This document shows positions 27,915 to 42,915 of a DNA stretch of 64,000 nucleotides, piece by piece (the stretch's first letter is position 1; each line of letters begins with the position of its first letter). The notes beneath the pieces were generated by a model, which worked only from the letters and a program-made list of their open reading frames with translations, ran no database searches and had not been told where the DNA came from. Source of the DNA: Schistocerca nitens (lineage: Eukaryota; Arthropoda; Insecta; Orthoptera; Acrididae). The position numbers were made by a program, and so were the translations under genes. The DNA is taken from NCBI RefSeq assembly GCF_023898315.1, contig NC_064614.1, forward strand, positions 1,054,256,432-1,054,320,431, written 5' to 3'.

Positions 27915-30062
27915 AAAATTTCACCTCACATCTGGTATCTACATCATTTCGATACACATCGTAAATTAACATAATTTCTATAATGTTGGATTTGAGTGGG
28001 AGCCTCTCGTTCCAAACAACAATCAGCATCTATACCTCAATGGGAAGGGCCATCAATTACTCTTTCTGTACACCTTACATATACTGCAACTTTCACTACA
28101 ACAACAGACTTTCCTTCTCTCTCAGCATCTGCATTAGGGTCTTCGAACACTTTCTACTCTCTTCCTAATAAACACAGTCACGGGTTTTACTCTCATCACC
28201 TGGCTCATACAAAACTCCAAAATCTCAACAATGCAACTCTCACGATCATATTCTACAACAGGTCTCAAATATTACCAACTTGCTAGTCATTGTTTCTTAC
28301 ATCTATACACTCCAACCACACCTATGTTCATTTACCTCTAAGAACTCTTGAGACTCATTCTCAGTTCCAATCTCTCTTTTACACACTGTACCCGCATTGC
28401 CTTTATCAACACATCATCACTCACTCTACTCTTTGATATACCACTTTCAGTCAGACTTCCCTCTTTTCACAGGGCACCTACGATTAACTCGCAAACAAAT
28501 ATATTAAATCATCCACATTTCTGCTCAACTCAGGTCTCCTCCTACTCTTCCATACACAGCGTGTCAACTGCACCAATACCTACTCCATCATTTACATTCT
28601 TATCTCCAACATGCTACCAACTCACACAAGGGACATCCAAGGACCAAGAATTGCCTGGGCAATGGGAATCTCCACCTCATACATTTTAAACTCCATTCTC
28701 ACAAAATACTCTCTTTTCAGTGTTTTCAGCTCATACACATCACCAACATTCCAAATATTTTGAGAATAAACCTATAAAACCTTATCAACTATCCTAATTT
28801 TTAGAGGATCAATCTACATGGGGAACAAAATTTCTTTCATAACAATCGAACAAACATCCATTTTTTCTCTTTTTTCCTTTCTATACTCGCTCTAAATTCT
28901 CTCATCCTCGCTACCTCATCCAAAGTGAGTTATTATTTGATTGGTCTTCTATTCGTACATCTGTCTACCAACTTCAAAGGATATTTTACGCTCTGGCACA
29001 ATACATATTCACCTCTATGGATTATCATTTCGTCAAGTCACACACACTACTAAATCACCGTATCACTAACTGTCCAAACTCAAATCTTGTTGGCAAGCCA
29101 TACAGGGGCAACATAGTTCACAAACCATTCACCACCAAACTCTATTTTGTCAGCAATTAGCCTTCACTGAATCACACCTCTTCACTACCACACCTCGTTC
29201 CTAACTTTTTTACATTTTCTCTGGGGTACTGTTTTATTTCCTCATATAAACATTAACCACTACACTGACACAACCTTCTTTCATCTTCTCTGCACCATTC
29301 TTCAACCTTGTATTATACCACCTTTACAAAATTTAACATCAACTTCACCTCACTCAGGTTTTTAACTCTACTTCAAACCATACACCATCGGTTACTCCAT
29401 TCTTTCGAAAACCAGAACATCACTACTTCATTACCTTCATCATTTCTAATTGTCACATTACTCCAATTACATAAACCTCCACATCACGCACATACCAACT
29501 ACTTCGTACACACTCTCTCATACTTTAGATGTTTCCACTATATCATTTCCTCTCGTATTCTAAATATTAAGGGACTGTACTTCCTACACCTTTCTACCTC
29601 CATAACACATCTCAAAGGGTAAATTCTTTTACACTAAGCCACAACAAACAAAATAACCAGACACAATATAAACCTTCTTTACAATCTTATCAATAACCAA
29701 GGGTCGCTCAAGTCTCTCTTTATTTACTAGTCTTCACTGTATTTCACTTCACAATAGCTAATAACCTCTCCACAATTGGACTCTTTGTAACTTCTACAAA
29801 TTTTAATACTAACACAATCACACTCCAGAAAGCCACTCTCCATTACCAACATCAAGTTTCACCTTCATCATCTACATTTTCAATATTTCCTGTTCTCAAC
29901 ATCAGTACAACTCATTTGCCTAATAGGGGTACCAATAAAACTTCTTATCCCGTCACACATAAATACTTCCTCACTATCATTATTCTCTACCACACAAACT
30001 GAAATAACTAATTCTATTGCTTGGGAATGGGCCACATCCTCAGACACACACACCTCCATCCT
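27915..30062 (+). repeat. Satellite monomer U14 (type A, homogenised block)
   Basis: 2,148 bp. It has acatctggta at the start and the full block marker set. Private changes are ttagaggatc near 28802 and cttgttggc near 29087. Near 30034 it shares gccacatcc (CpG lost from gccacgtcc) with U15 only. Confidence 0.95.
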
Positions 30063-32210
30063 AAAATTTCACCTCACATCTGGTATCTACATCATTTCGA
30101 TACACATCGTAAATTAACATAATTTCTATAATGTTGGATTTGAGTGGGAGCCTCTCGTTCCAAACAACAATCAGCATCTATACCTCAATGGGAAGGGCCA
30201 TCAATTACTCTTTCTGTACACCTTACATATACTGCAACTTTCACTACAACAACAGACTTTCCTTCTCTCTCAGCATCTGCATTAGTGTCTTCGAACACTT
30301 TCTACTCTCTTCCTAATAAACACAGTCACGGGTTTTACTCTCATCACCTGGCTCATACAAAACTCCAAAATCTCAACAATGCAACTCTCACGATCATATT
30401 CTACAACAGGTCTCAAATATTACCAACTTGCTAGTCATTGTTTCTTACATCTATACACTCCAACCACACCTATGTTCATTTACCTCTAAGAACTCTTGAG
30501 ACTCATTCTCAGTTCCAATCTCTCTTTTACACACTGTACCCGCATTGCCTTTATCAACACATCATCACTCACTCTACTCTTTGATATACCACTTTCAGTC
30601 AGACTTCCCTCTTTTCACAGGGCACCTACGATTAACTCGCAAACAAATATATTAAATCATCCACATTTCTGCTCAACTCAGGTCTCCTCCTACTCTTCCA
30701 TACACAGCGTGTCAACTGCACCAATACCTACTCCATCATTTACATTCTTATCTCCAACATGCTACCAAATCACACAAGGGACATCCAAGGACCAAGAATT
30801 GCCTGGGCAATGGGAATCTCCACCTCATACATTTTAAACTCCATTCTCACAAAATACTCTCTTTTCAGTGTTTTCAGCTCATACACATCACCAACATTCC
30901 AAATATTTTGAGAATAAACCTATAAAACCTTATCAACTATCCTAATTTTTAGGGGATCAATCTACATGGGGAACAAAATTTCTTTCATAACAATCGAACA
31001 TACATCCATTTTTTCTCTTTTTTCCTTTCTATACTCGCTCTAAATTCTCTCATCCTCGCTACCTCATCCAAAGTGAGTTATTATTTGATTGGTCTTCTAT
31101 TCGTACATCTGTCTACCAACTTCAAAGGATATTTTACGCTCTGGCACAATACATATTCACCTCTATGGATTATCATTTCGTCAAGTCACACACACTACTA
31201 AATCACCGTATCACTAACTGTCCAAACTCAAATCTTGTAGGCAAGCCATACAGGGGCAACATAGTTCACAAACCATTCACCACCAAACTCTATTTTGTCA
31301 GCAATTAGCCTTCACTGAATCACACCTCTTCACTACCACACCTCGTTCCTAACTTTTTTACATTTTCTCTGGGGTACTGTTTTATTTCCTCATATAAACA
31401 TTAACCACTACACTGACACAACCTTCTTTCATCTTCTCTGCACCATTCTTCAACCTTGTATTATACCACCTTTACAAAATTTAACATCAACTTCACCTCA
31501 CTCAGGTTTTTAACTCTACTTCAAACCATACACCATCGGTTACTCCATTCTTTCGAAAACCAGAACATCACTACTTCATTACCTTCATCATTTCTAATTG
31601 TCACATTACTCCAATTACATAAACCTCCACATCACGCACATACCAACTACTTCGTACACACTCTCTCATACTTTAGATGTTTCCACTATATCATTTCCTC
31701 TCGTATTCTAAATATTAAGGGACTGTACTTCCTACACCTTTCTACCTCCATAACACATCTCAAAGGGTAAATTCTTTTACACTAAGCCACAACAAACAAA
31801 ATAACCAGACACAATATAAACCTTCTTTACAATCTTATCAATAACCAAGGGTCGCTCAAGTCTCTCTTTATTTACTAGTCTTCACTGTATTTCACTTCAC
31901 AATAGCTAATAACCTCTCCACAATTGGACTCTTTGTAACTTCTACAAATTTTAATACTAACACAATCACACTCCAGAAAGACACTCTCCATTACCAACAT
32001 CAAGTTTCACCTTCATCATCTACATTTTCAATATTTCCTGTTCTCAACATCAGTACAACTCATTTGCCTAATAGGGGTACCAATAAAACTTCTTATCCCG
32101 TCACACATAAATACTTCCTCACTATCATTATTCTCTACCACACAAACTGAAATAACTAATTCTATTGCTTGGGAATGGGCCACATCCTCAGACACACACA
32201 CCTCCATCCT
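30063..32210 (+). repeat. Satellite monomer U15 (type A, homogenised block)
   Basis: 2,148 bp. It has acatctggta, gctctggcac, ttctttcatc, cgaacatac near 30996 and gaaagacac near 31975. Private attagtgtc near 30283 breaks a GGG run. It shares accaaatcac near 30765 with U22. It is the last copy to carry the gctctggcac and ttctttcatc pair. Confidence 0.95.
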
Positions 32211-34358
32211 AAAATTTCACCTCACATCTGGTATCTACATCATTTCGATACACATCGTAAATTAACATAATTTCTATAATGTTGGATTTGAGTGGGAGCC
32301 TCTCGTTCCAAACAACAATCAGCATCTATACCTCAATGGGAAGGGCCATCAATTACTCTTTCTGTACACCTTACATATACTGCAACTTTCACTACAACAA
32401 CAGACTTTCCTTCTCTCTCAGCATCTGCATTAGGGTCTTCGAACACTTTCTACTCTCTTCCTAATAAACACAGTCACGGGTTTTACTCTCATCACCTGGC
32501 TCATACAAAACTCCAAAATCTCAACAATGCAACTCTCACGATCATATTCTACAACAGGTCTCAAATATTACCAACTTGCTAGTCATTGTTTCTTACATCT
32601 ATACACTCCAACCACACCTATGTTCATTTACCTCTAAGAACTCTTGAGACTCATTCTCAGTTCCAATCTCTCTTTTACACACTGTACCCGCATTGCCTTT
32701 ATCAACACATCATCACTCACTCTACTCTTTGATATACCACTTTCAGTCAGACTTCCCTCTTTTCACAGGGCACCTACGATTAACTCGCAAACAAATATAT
32801 TAAATCATCCACATTTCTGCTCAACTCAGGTCTCCTCCTACTCTTCCATACACAGCGTGTCAACTGCACCAATACCTACTCCATCATTTACATTCTTATC
32901 TCCAACATGCTACCAACTCACACAAGGGACATCCAAGGACCAAGAATTGCCTGGGCAATGGGAATCTCCACCTCATACATTTTAAACTCCATTCTCACAA
33001 AATACTCTCTTTTCAGTGTTTTCAGCTCATACACATCACCAACATTCCAAATATTTTGAGAATAAACCTATAAAACCTTATCAACTATCCTAATTTTTAG
33101 GGGATCAATCTACATGGGGAACAAAATTTCTTTCATAACAATCGAACATACATCCATTTTTTCTCTTTTTTCCTTTCTATACTCGCTCTAAATTCTCTCA
33201 TCCTCGCTACCTCATCCAAAGTGAGTTATTATTTGATTGGTCTTCTATTCGTACATCTGTCTACCAACTTCAAAGGATATTTTACTCTCTGGGACAATAC
33301 ATATTCACCTCTATGGATTATCATTTCGTCAAGTCACACACACTACTAAATCACCGTATCACTAACTGTCCAAACTCAAATCTTGTAGGCAAGCCATACA
33401 GGGGCAACATAGTTCACAAACCATTCACCACCAAACTCTATTTTGTCAGCAATTAGCCTTCACTGAATCACACCTCTTCACTACCACACCTCGTTCCTAA
33501 CTTTTTTACATTTTCTCTGGGGTACTGTTTTATTTCCTCATATAAACATTAACCACTACACTGACACAACCTTCTTTTATCTTCTCTGCACCATTCTTCA
33601 ACCTTGTATTATACCACCTTTACAAAATTTAACATCAACTTCACCTCACTCAGGTTTTTAACTCTACTTCAAACCATACACCATCGGTTACTCCATTCTT
33701 TCGAAAACCAGAACATCACTACTTCATTACCTTCATCATTTCTAATTGTCACATTACTCCAATTACATAAACCTCCACATCACGCACATACCAACTACTT
33801 CGTACACACTCTCTCATACTTTAGATGTTTCCACTATATCATTTCCTCTCGTATTCTAAATATTAAGGGACTGTACTTCCTACACCTTTCTACCTCCATA
33901 ACACATCTCAAAGGGTAAATTCTTTTACACTAAGCCACAACAAACAAAATAACCAGACACAATATAAACCTTCTTTACAATCTTATCAATAACCAAGGGT
34001 CGCTCAAGTCTCTCTTTATTTACTAGTCTTCACTGTATTTCACTTCACAATAGCTAATAACCTCTCCACAATTGGACTCTTTGTAACTTCTACAAATTTT
34101 AATACTAACACAATCACACTCCAGAAAGACACTCTCCATTACCAACATCAAGTTTCACCTTCATCATCTACATTTTCAATATTTCCTGTTCTCAACATCA
34201 GTACAACTCATTTGCCTAATAGGGGTACCAATAAAACTTCTTATCCCGTCACACATAAATACTTCCTCACTATCATTATTCTCTACCACACAAACTGAAA
34301 TAACTAATTCTATTGCTTGGGAATGGGCCACGTCCTCAGACACACACACCTCCATCCT
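32211..34358 (+). repeat. Satellite monomer U16 (type A, end of homogenised block)
   Basis: 2,148 bp. The 5' half is as U15 (acatctggta, ttgagactc, ctctttgatatacc). The middle reverts to the common ctctctgggac near 33286 and ttcttttatc near 33571. This marks the right border of the block that starts at U11. Confidence 0.95.
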
Positions 34359-36504
34359 AAAATTTCACCTCACATCAGGTATCTACATCATTTCGATACA
34401 CATCGTAAATTAACATAATTTCTATAATGTTGGATTTGAGTGGGAGCCTCTCGTTCCAAACAACAATCAGCATCTATACCTCAATGGGAAGGGCCATCAA
34501 TTACTCTTTCTGTACACCTTACATATACTGCAACTTTCACTACAACAACAGAATTTCCTTCTCTCTCAGCATCTGCATTAGGGTCTTCGAACACTTTCTA
34601 CTCTCTTCCTAATAAACACAGTCACGGGTTTTACTCTCATCACCTGGCTCATACAAAACTCCAAAATCTCAATAATGCAACTCTCACGATCATATTCTAT
34701 AACAGGTCTCAAATATTACCAACTTGCTAGTCATTGTTTCTTACATCTATACACTCCAACCACACCTATGTTCATTTACCTCTAAGAACTCTTGGGACTC
34801 ATTCTCAGTTCCAATCTCTCTTTTACACACTGTACCCGCATTGCCTTTATCAACACATCATCACTCACTCTACTCTTGGATATACTACTTTCAGTCAGAC
34901 TTCCCTCTTTTCACAGGGCACCTACGATTAACTCGCAAACAAATATATTAAACCATCCACATTTCTGCTCAACTCAGGTCTCCTCCTACTCTTCCATACA
35001 CAGCAAGTCAACTGCACCAATACCTACTCCATCATTTACATTCTTATCTCCAACATGCTACCAACTCACACAAGGGACATCCAAGGACCAAGAATTGCCT
35101 GGGCAATGGGAATCTCCACCTCATACATTTTAAACTCCATTCTCACAAAATACTCTCTTTTCAGTATTTTCAGCTCATACACAGCACCAACATTCCAAAT
35201 ATTTTGAGAATAAACCTATAAAACCTTATCAACTAGCCTAATTTTTAGGGGATCAATCTACATGGGGAACAAAATTTCTTTCATAACAATCGAACAAACA
35301 TCCATTTTTTCTCTTTTTTCCTTTCTATACTCGCTCTAAATTCTCTCATCCTCGCTACCTCATCCAAAGTGAGTTATTATTTGATTGGTCTTCTATTCGT
35401 ACATCTGTCTATCAACTTCAAAGGATATTTTACTCTCTGGGACAATACATATTCACCTCTATGGATTATCATTTCGTCAAGTCACACACACTACTAAATC
35501 ACCGTATCACTAACTGTCCAAACTCAAATCTTGTAGGCAAGCCATACAGGGGCAACATAGTTCACAAACCATTCACCACCAAACTCTATTTTGTCAGCAA
35601 TTAGCCTTCACTGAATCACACCTCTTCACTACCACACCTCGTTCCTAACTTTTTTACATTTTCTCTGGGGTACTGTTTTATTTCCTCATATAAACATTAA
35701 CCACTACACTGACACAACCTTCTTTTATCTTCTCTGCACCATTCTTCAACCTTGTATTATACCACCTTTACAAAATTTAACATCAACTTCACCTCACTCA
35801 GGTTTTTAACTCTACTTCAAACCATACACCATCGGTTACTCCATTCTTTCGAAAATCAGAACATCACTACTTCATTACCTTCATCATTTCTAATTGTCAC
35901 ATTACTCCAATTACATAAACCTCCACATCACGCACATACCAACTACTTCGTACACACTCTCTCATACTTTAGATGTTTCCACTATATCATTTCCTCTCGT
36001 ATTCTAAATATTAAGGGACTGTACTTCCTACACCTTTCTACCTCCATAACACATCTCAAAGGGTAAATTCTTTTACACTAAGCCACAACAAACAAAATAA
36101 CCAGACACAATATAAACCTTCTTTACAATCTTATCAATAACCAAGGGTCGCTCAAGTCTCTTTATTTACTAGTCTTCACTGTATTTCACTTCACAATAGC
36201 TAATAACCTCTCCACAATTGGACTCTTTGTAACTTCTACAAATTTTAATACTAACACAATCACACTCCAGAAAGCCACTCTCCATTACCAACATCAAGTT
36301 TCACCTTCATCATCTACATTTTCAATATTTCCTGTTCTCAACATCAGTACAACTCATTTGCCTAATAGGGGTACCAATAAAACTTCTTATCCCGTCACAC
36401 ATAAATACTTCCTCACTATCATTATTCTCTACCACACAAACTGAAATAACTAATTCTATTGCTTGGGAATGGGCCACGTCCTCAGACACACACACCTCCA
36501 TCCT
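34359..36504 (+). repeat. Satellite monomer U17 (paired with U18)
   Basis: 2,146 bp. It shares with U18 cagaatttcc near 34549, cagcaagtc near 35002, cagtattttc near 35163, cacagcacc near 35180, actagcctaa near 35232 and tctatcaac near 35408. It keeps A-type ttacataaacc and gatgtttcc but has the B-type short CT tract near 36159, so an A-to-B switch lies between about 35970 and 36160. Private aaaatcagaac lies near 35853. Confidence 0.95.
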
Positions 36505-38625
36505 AAAATTTCACCTCACATCAGGTATCTACATCATTTCGATACACATCATAAATTAACATAATTTCTATAATGTTGGATTTGAGTGGGAGCCTCTCGT
36601 TCCAAACAACAATCAGCATCTATACCTCAATGGGAAGGGCCATCAATTACTCTTTCTGTACACCTTACATATACTGCAACTTTCACTACAACAACAGAAT
36701 TTCCTTCTCTCTCAGCATCTGCATTAGGGTCTTCGAACACTTTCTACTCTCTTCCTAATAAACACAGTCACGGGTTTTACTCTCATCACCTGGCTCATAC
36801 AAAACTCCAAAATCTCAATAATGCAACTCTCACGATCATATTCTATAACAGGTCTCAAATATTACCAACTTGCTAGTCATTGTTTCTTACATCTATACAC
36901 TCCAACCACACCTTGGGACTCATTCTCAGTTCCAATCTCTCTTTTACACACTGTACCCGCATTGCCTTTATCAACACATCATCACTCACTCTACTCTTGG
37001 ATATACTACCTTCAGTCAGACTTCCCTCTTTTCACAGGGCACCTACGATTAACTCGCAAACAAATATATTAAATCATCCACATTTCTGCTCAACTCAGGT
37101 CTCCTCCTACTCTTCCATACACAGCAAGTCAACTGCACCAATACCTACTCCATCATTTACATTCTTATCTCCAACATGCTACCAACTCACACAAGGGACA
37201 TCCAAGGACCAAGAATTGCCTGGGCAATGGGAATCTCCACCTCATACATTTTAAACTCCATTCTCACAAAATACTCTCTTTTCAGTATTTTCAGCTCATA
37301 CACAGCACCAACATTCCAAATATTTTGAGAATAAACCTATAAAACCTTATCAACTAGCCTAATTTTTAGGGGATCAATCTACATGGGGAACAAAATTTCT
37401 TTCATAACAATCGAACAAACATCCATTTTTTCTCTTTTTTCCTTTCTATACTCGCTCTAAATTCTCTCATCCTCGCTACCTCATCCAAAGTGAGTTATTA
37501 TTTGATTGGTCTTCTATTCGTACATCTGTCTATCAACTTCAAAGGATATTTTACTCTCTGGGACAATACATATTCACCTCTATAGATTATCATTTCGTCA
37601 AGTCACACACACTACTAAATCACCGTATCACTAACTGTCCAAACTCAAATCTTGTAGGCAAGCCATACAGGGGCAACATAGTTCACAAACCATTCACCAC
37701 CAAACTCTATTTTGTCAGCAATTAGCCTTCACTGAATCACACCTCTTCACTACCACACCTCGTTCCTAACTTTTTTACATTTTCTCTGGGGTACTGTTTT
37801 ATTTCCTCATATAAACATTAACCACTACACTGACACAACCTTCTTTTATCTTTTCTGCACCATTCTTCAACCTTGTATTATACCACCTTTACAAAATTTA
37901 ACATAAACTTCACCTCACTCAGGTTTTTAACTCTACTTCAAACCATACACCATCGGTTACTCCATTCTTTCGAAAACCAGAACATCACTACTTCATTACC
38001 TTCATCATTTCTAATTGTCACATTACTCCAATTTCATAAACCTCCACATCACGCACATACCAACTACTTCGTACACACTCTCTCATACTTTAGATGTCTC
38101 CACTATATCATTTCCTCTCGTATTCTAAATATTAAGGGACTGTACTTCCTACACCTTTCTACCTCCATAACACATCTCAAAGGGTAAATTCTTTTACACT
38201 AAGCCACAACAAACAAAATAACCAGACACAATATAAACCTTCTTTACAATCTTATCAATAACCAAGGGTCGCTCAAGTCTCTTTATTTACTAGTCTTCAC
38301 TGTATTTCACTTCACAATAGCTAACAACCTCTCCACAATTGGACTCTTTGTAACTTCTACAAATTTTAATACTAACACAATCACACTCCAGAAAGCCACT
38401 CTCCATTACCAACATCAAGTTTCACCTTCATCATCTACATTTTCAATATTTCCTGTTCTCAACATCAGTACAACTCATTTGCCTAATAGGGGTACCAATA
38501 AAACTTCTTATCCCGTCACACATAAATACTTCCTCACTATCATTATTCTCTACCACACAAACTGAAATAACTAATTCTATTGCTTGGGAATGGGCCACGT
38601 CCTCAGACACACACACCTCCATCCT
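36505..38625 (+). repeat. Satellite monomer U18 (25-bp deletion)
   Basis: 2,121 bp, the shortest full copy. It is a near-copy of U17 in its first two thirds, but lacks 25 bp at the junction near 36913, where cacacct is followed directly by tgggactc. The 3' third is type B (tttcataaacc, gatgtctcc, short CT tract near 38279). It shares acataaactt near 37901 with U7. Private changes include tatagattatc near 37582 and gctaacaacc near 38320. Confidence 0.95.
36907..36921 (+). other. 25-bp deletion junction inside U18
   Basis: The 25 bases that in other copies run from atgttcattt to aagaactct are absent, so cacacct joins tgggactc. The last two bases of the missing segment (ct) equal the two bases before it, a minimal microhomology consistent with slippage or end joining. 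Confidence 0.9.
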
Positions 38626-40770
38626 AAAATTTCACCTCACATCAGGTATCTACATCATTTCGATACACATCGTAAATTAACATAATTTCTATAATGTTGG
38701 ATTTGAGTGGGAGCCTCTCGTTCCAAACAACAAGCAGCATCTATACCTCAATGGGAAGCGCCATCAATTACTCTTTCTGTACACCTTACATATACTGCAA
38801 CTTTCACTACAACAACAGACTTTCCTTCTCTCTCAGCATCTGCATTAGGGTCTTTGAACACCTTCTACTCTCTTCCTAATAAAAACAGTCACGGGTTTTA
38901 CTCTCATCACCTGGCTCATACAAAACTCCAAAATCTCAACAATGCAACTCTCTCGATCATATTCTACAACAGGTCTCAAATATTACCAACTTGCTAGTCA
39001 TTGTTTCTTACATCTATACACTCCAACCACACCTATGTTCATTTACCTCTAAGAACTCTTGGGACTCATTCTCAGTTCCAATCTCTCTTTTACACACTGT
39101 ACCCGCATTGCCTTTATCAACACATCATCACTCACTCTACTCTTGGATATACTACTTTCAGTCAGACTTCCCTCTTTTCACAGGGCACCTACGATTAACT
39201 CGCAAACAAATATATTAAATCATCCACATTTCTGCTCAACTCAGGTCTCCTCCTACTCTTCCATACACAGTGTGTCAACTGCACCAATACCTACTCCATC
39301 ATTTACATTCTTATCTTCAACATGCTACCAACTCACGCAAGGGACATCCAAGGACCAAGAATTGACTGGGCAATGGGAATCTCCACCTCATACATTTTAA
39401 ACTCCATTCTCACAAAATACTCTCTTTTCAGTGTTTTCAGCTCATACACATCACCAACATTCCAAATATTTTGAGAATAAACCTATAAAACCTTATCAAC
39501 TATCCTAATTTTTAGGGGATCAATCTACAGGGGGAAAAAATTTCTTTCATAACAATCGAACATACATCCATTTTTTCTCTTTTTTCCTTTCTATACTCGC
39601 TCTAAATTCTCTCATCCTTGCTACCTCATCCAAAGTGAGTTATTATTTGATTGGTCTTCTATTCGTACATCTGTCTACCAACTTCAAAGGATATTTTACT
39701 CTCTGGGACAATACATATTCACCTCTATGGATTATCATTTCGTCAAGTCACACACACTACTAAATCACCGTATCACTAACTGTCCAAACTCAAATCTTGT
39801 AGGCAAGCCATACAGGGGCAACATAGTTCACAAACCATTCACCACCAAACTCTATTTTGTCAGCAATTAGCCTTCACTGAATCACACCTCTTCACTACCA
39901 CACCTCGTTCCTAACTTTTTTACATTTTCTCTGGGGTACTGTTTTATTTCCTCATATAAACATTAACCACTACACTGACACAACCTTCTTTTATCTTCTC
40001 TGCACCATTCTTCAACCTTGTATTATACCACCTTTACAAAATTTAACATCAACTTCACCTCACTCAGGTTTTTAACTCTACTTCAAACCATACACCATCG
40101 GTTACTCCATTCTTTCGAAAACCAGAACATCACTACTTCATTACCTTCATCATTTCTAATTGTCACATTACTCCAATTTCATAAACCTCCACATCACGCA
40201 CATACCAACTACTTCGTACACACTCTCTCATACTTTAGATGTCTCCACTATATCATTTCCTCTCGTATTCTAAATATTAAGGGACTGTACTTCCTACACC
40301 TTTCTACCTCCATAACACATCTCAAAGGGTAAATTCTTTTACACTAAGCCACAACAAACAAAATAACCAGACACAATATAAACCTTCTTTACAATCTTAT
40401 CAATAACCAAGGGTCGCTCAAGTCTCTTTATTTACTAGTCTTCACTGTATTTCACTTCACAATAGCTAATAACCTCTCCACAATTGGACTCTTTGTAACT
40501 TCTACAAATTTTAATACTAACACAATCACACTCCAGAAAGCCACTCTCCATTACCAACATCAAGTTTCACCTTCATCATCTACATTTTCAATATTTCCTG
40601 TTCTCAACATCAGTACAACTTATTTGCCTAATAGGGGTACCAATAAAACTTCTTATCCCGTCACACATAAATACTTCCTCACTATCATTATTCTCTACCA
40701 CACAAACTGAAATAACTAATTCTATTGCTTGGGAATGGGCCACGTCCTCACACACACACACCTCCATCCT
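38626..40770 (+). repeat. Satellite monomer U19 (type B)
   Basis: 2,145 bp. It has the full B marker set, including cagggggaaaaaat near 39528, and shares attgactggg near 39361 with U21 only. It shares tctttgaac near 38851 (lost CpG) with U21 and U22. Private changes are caagcagc near 38730, gggaagcgcc near 38754 and ctctctcgatc near 38948. Confidence 0.95.
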
Positions 40771-42915
40771 AAAATTTCACCTCACATCAGGTATCTACAT
40801 CATTTCGATACACATCGTAAATTAACATAATTTCTATAATGTTGGATTTGAGTGGGAGCCTCTCTTTCCAAACAACAATCAGCATCTATACCTCAATGGG
40901 AAGGGCCATCAATTACTCTTTCTGTACACCTTACATATACTGCAACTTTCACTACAACAACAGACTTTCCTTCTCTCTCAGCATCTGCATTAGGGTCTTC
41001 GAACACCTTCTACTCTCTTCCTAATAAAAACAGTCACGGGTTTTACTCTCATCACCTGGCTCATACAAAACTCCAAAATCTCAATAATGCAACTCTCACG
41101 ATCATATTCTACAACAAGTCTCAAATATTACCAACTTGCTAGTCATTGTTTCTTACATCTATACACTCCAACCACACCTATGTTCATTTACCTCTAAGAA
41201 CTCTTGGGACTCATTCTCAGTTCCAATCTCTCTTTTACACACTGTACCCGCATTGCCTTTATCAACACATCATCACTCACTCTACTCTTGGATATACTAC
41301 CTTCAGTCAGACTTCCCTCTTTTCACAGGGCACCTACGATTAACTCGCAAACAAATATATTAAATCATCCACATTTCTGCTCAACTCAGGTCTCCTCCTA
41401 CTCTTCCATACACAGCGTGTCAACTGCACCAATACCTACTCCATCATTTACATTCTTATCTCCAACATGCTACCAACTCACACAAGGGACATCCAAGGAC
41501 CAAGAATTGCCTGGGCAATGGGAATCTCCACCTCATACATTTTAAACTCCATTCTCACAAAATACTCTCTTTTCAGTGTTTTCAGCTCATACACATCACC
41601 AACATTCCAAATATTTTGAGAATAAACCTATAAAACCTTATCAACTAGCCTAATTTTTAGGGGATCAATCTACAGGGGGAACAAAATTTCTTTCATAACA
41701 ATCGAACAAACATCCATTTTTTCTCTTTTTTCCTTTCTATACTCGCTCTAAATTCTCTCATCCTCGCTACCTCATCCAAAGTGAGTTATTAATTGATTGG
41801 TCTTCTATTTGTACATCTGTCTACCAACTTCAAAGGATATTTTACTCTCTGGGACAATACATATTCACCTCTATGGATTATCATTTCGTCAAGTCACACA
41901 CACTACTAAATTACCGTATCACTAACTGTCCAAACTCAAATCTTTAGGCAGGACATACAGGGGCAACATAGTTCACAAACCATTCACCACCAAACTCTAT
42001 TTTGTCAGCAATTAGCCTTCACTGAATCACACCTCTTCACTACCACACCTCGTTCCTAACTTTTTTACATTTTCTCTGGGGTACTGTTTTATTTCCTCAT
42101 ATAAACATTAACCACTACACTGACACAACCTTCTTTTATTTTCTCTGCACCATTCTTCAACCTTGTATTATACCACCTTTACAAAATTTAACATCAACTT
42201 CACCTCACTCAGGTTTTTAACTCTACTTCAAACCATACACCATCGGTTACTCCATTCTTTCGAAAACCAGAACATCACTACTTCATTACCTTCATCATTT
42301 CTAATTGTCACATTACTCCAATTTCATAAACCTCCACATCACGCACATACCAACTACTTCGTACACACTCTCTCATACTTTAGAGGTCTCCACTATATCA
42401 TTTCCTCTCGTATTCTAAATATTAAGGGACTGTACTTCCTACACCTTTCTACCTCCATAACACATCTCAAAGGGTAAATTCTTTTACACTAAGCCACAAC
42501 AAACAAAATAACCAGACACAATATAAACCTTCTTTACAATCTTATCAATAACCAAGGGTCGCTCAAGTCTCTTTATTTACTAGTCTTCACTGTATTTCAC
42601 TTCACAATAGCTAATAACCTCTCCACAATTGGTCTCTTTGTAACTTCTACAAATTTTAGTACTAACACAATCACACTCCAGAAAGCCACTCTCCATTACC
42701 AACATCAAGTTTCACCTTCATCATCTACATTTTCAATATTTCCTGTTCTCAACATCAGTACAACTCATTTGCCTAATAGGGGTACCAATAAAACTTCTTA
42801 TCCCGTCACACATAAATACTTCCTCACTATCATTATTCTCTACCACACAAACTGAAATAACTAATTCTATTGCTTGGGAATGGGCCACGTCCTCACACAC
42901 ACACACCTCCATCCT
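40771..42915 (+). repeat. Satellite monomer U20 (B-like, divergent 3' half)
   Basis: 2,145 bp. It is unusually rich in private changes: tctctttcc near 40861, acaagtctc near 41114, aattgattgg near 41791, atttgtac near 41808, aaattaccg near 41908, a 1-bp loss with neighbouring substitutions (ctttaggcaggac) near 41943, ttattttctc near 42136 and gaggtctcc near 42384. It shares actagcctaa with U22 and aattggtctc near 42628 with U4 and U21. Confidence 0.94.

Larger units (their letters stand above)
21470..34358 (+). repeat. Locally homogenised run U11-U16
   Basis: Six adjacent monomers share ttgagactc plus ctctttgatatacc, and the first five also share gctctggcac plus ttctttcatc. Pairs such as U12 and U14 differ at only a handful of sites by eye. 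This points to recent expansion from one U8/U9-like founder. Confidence 0.75.
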
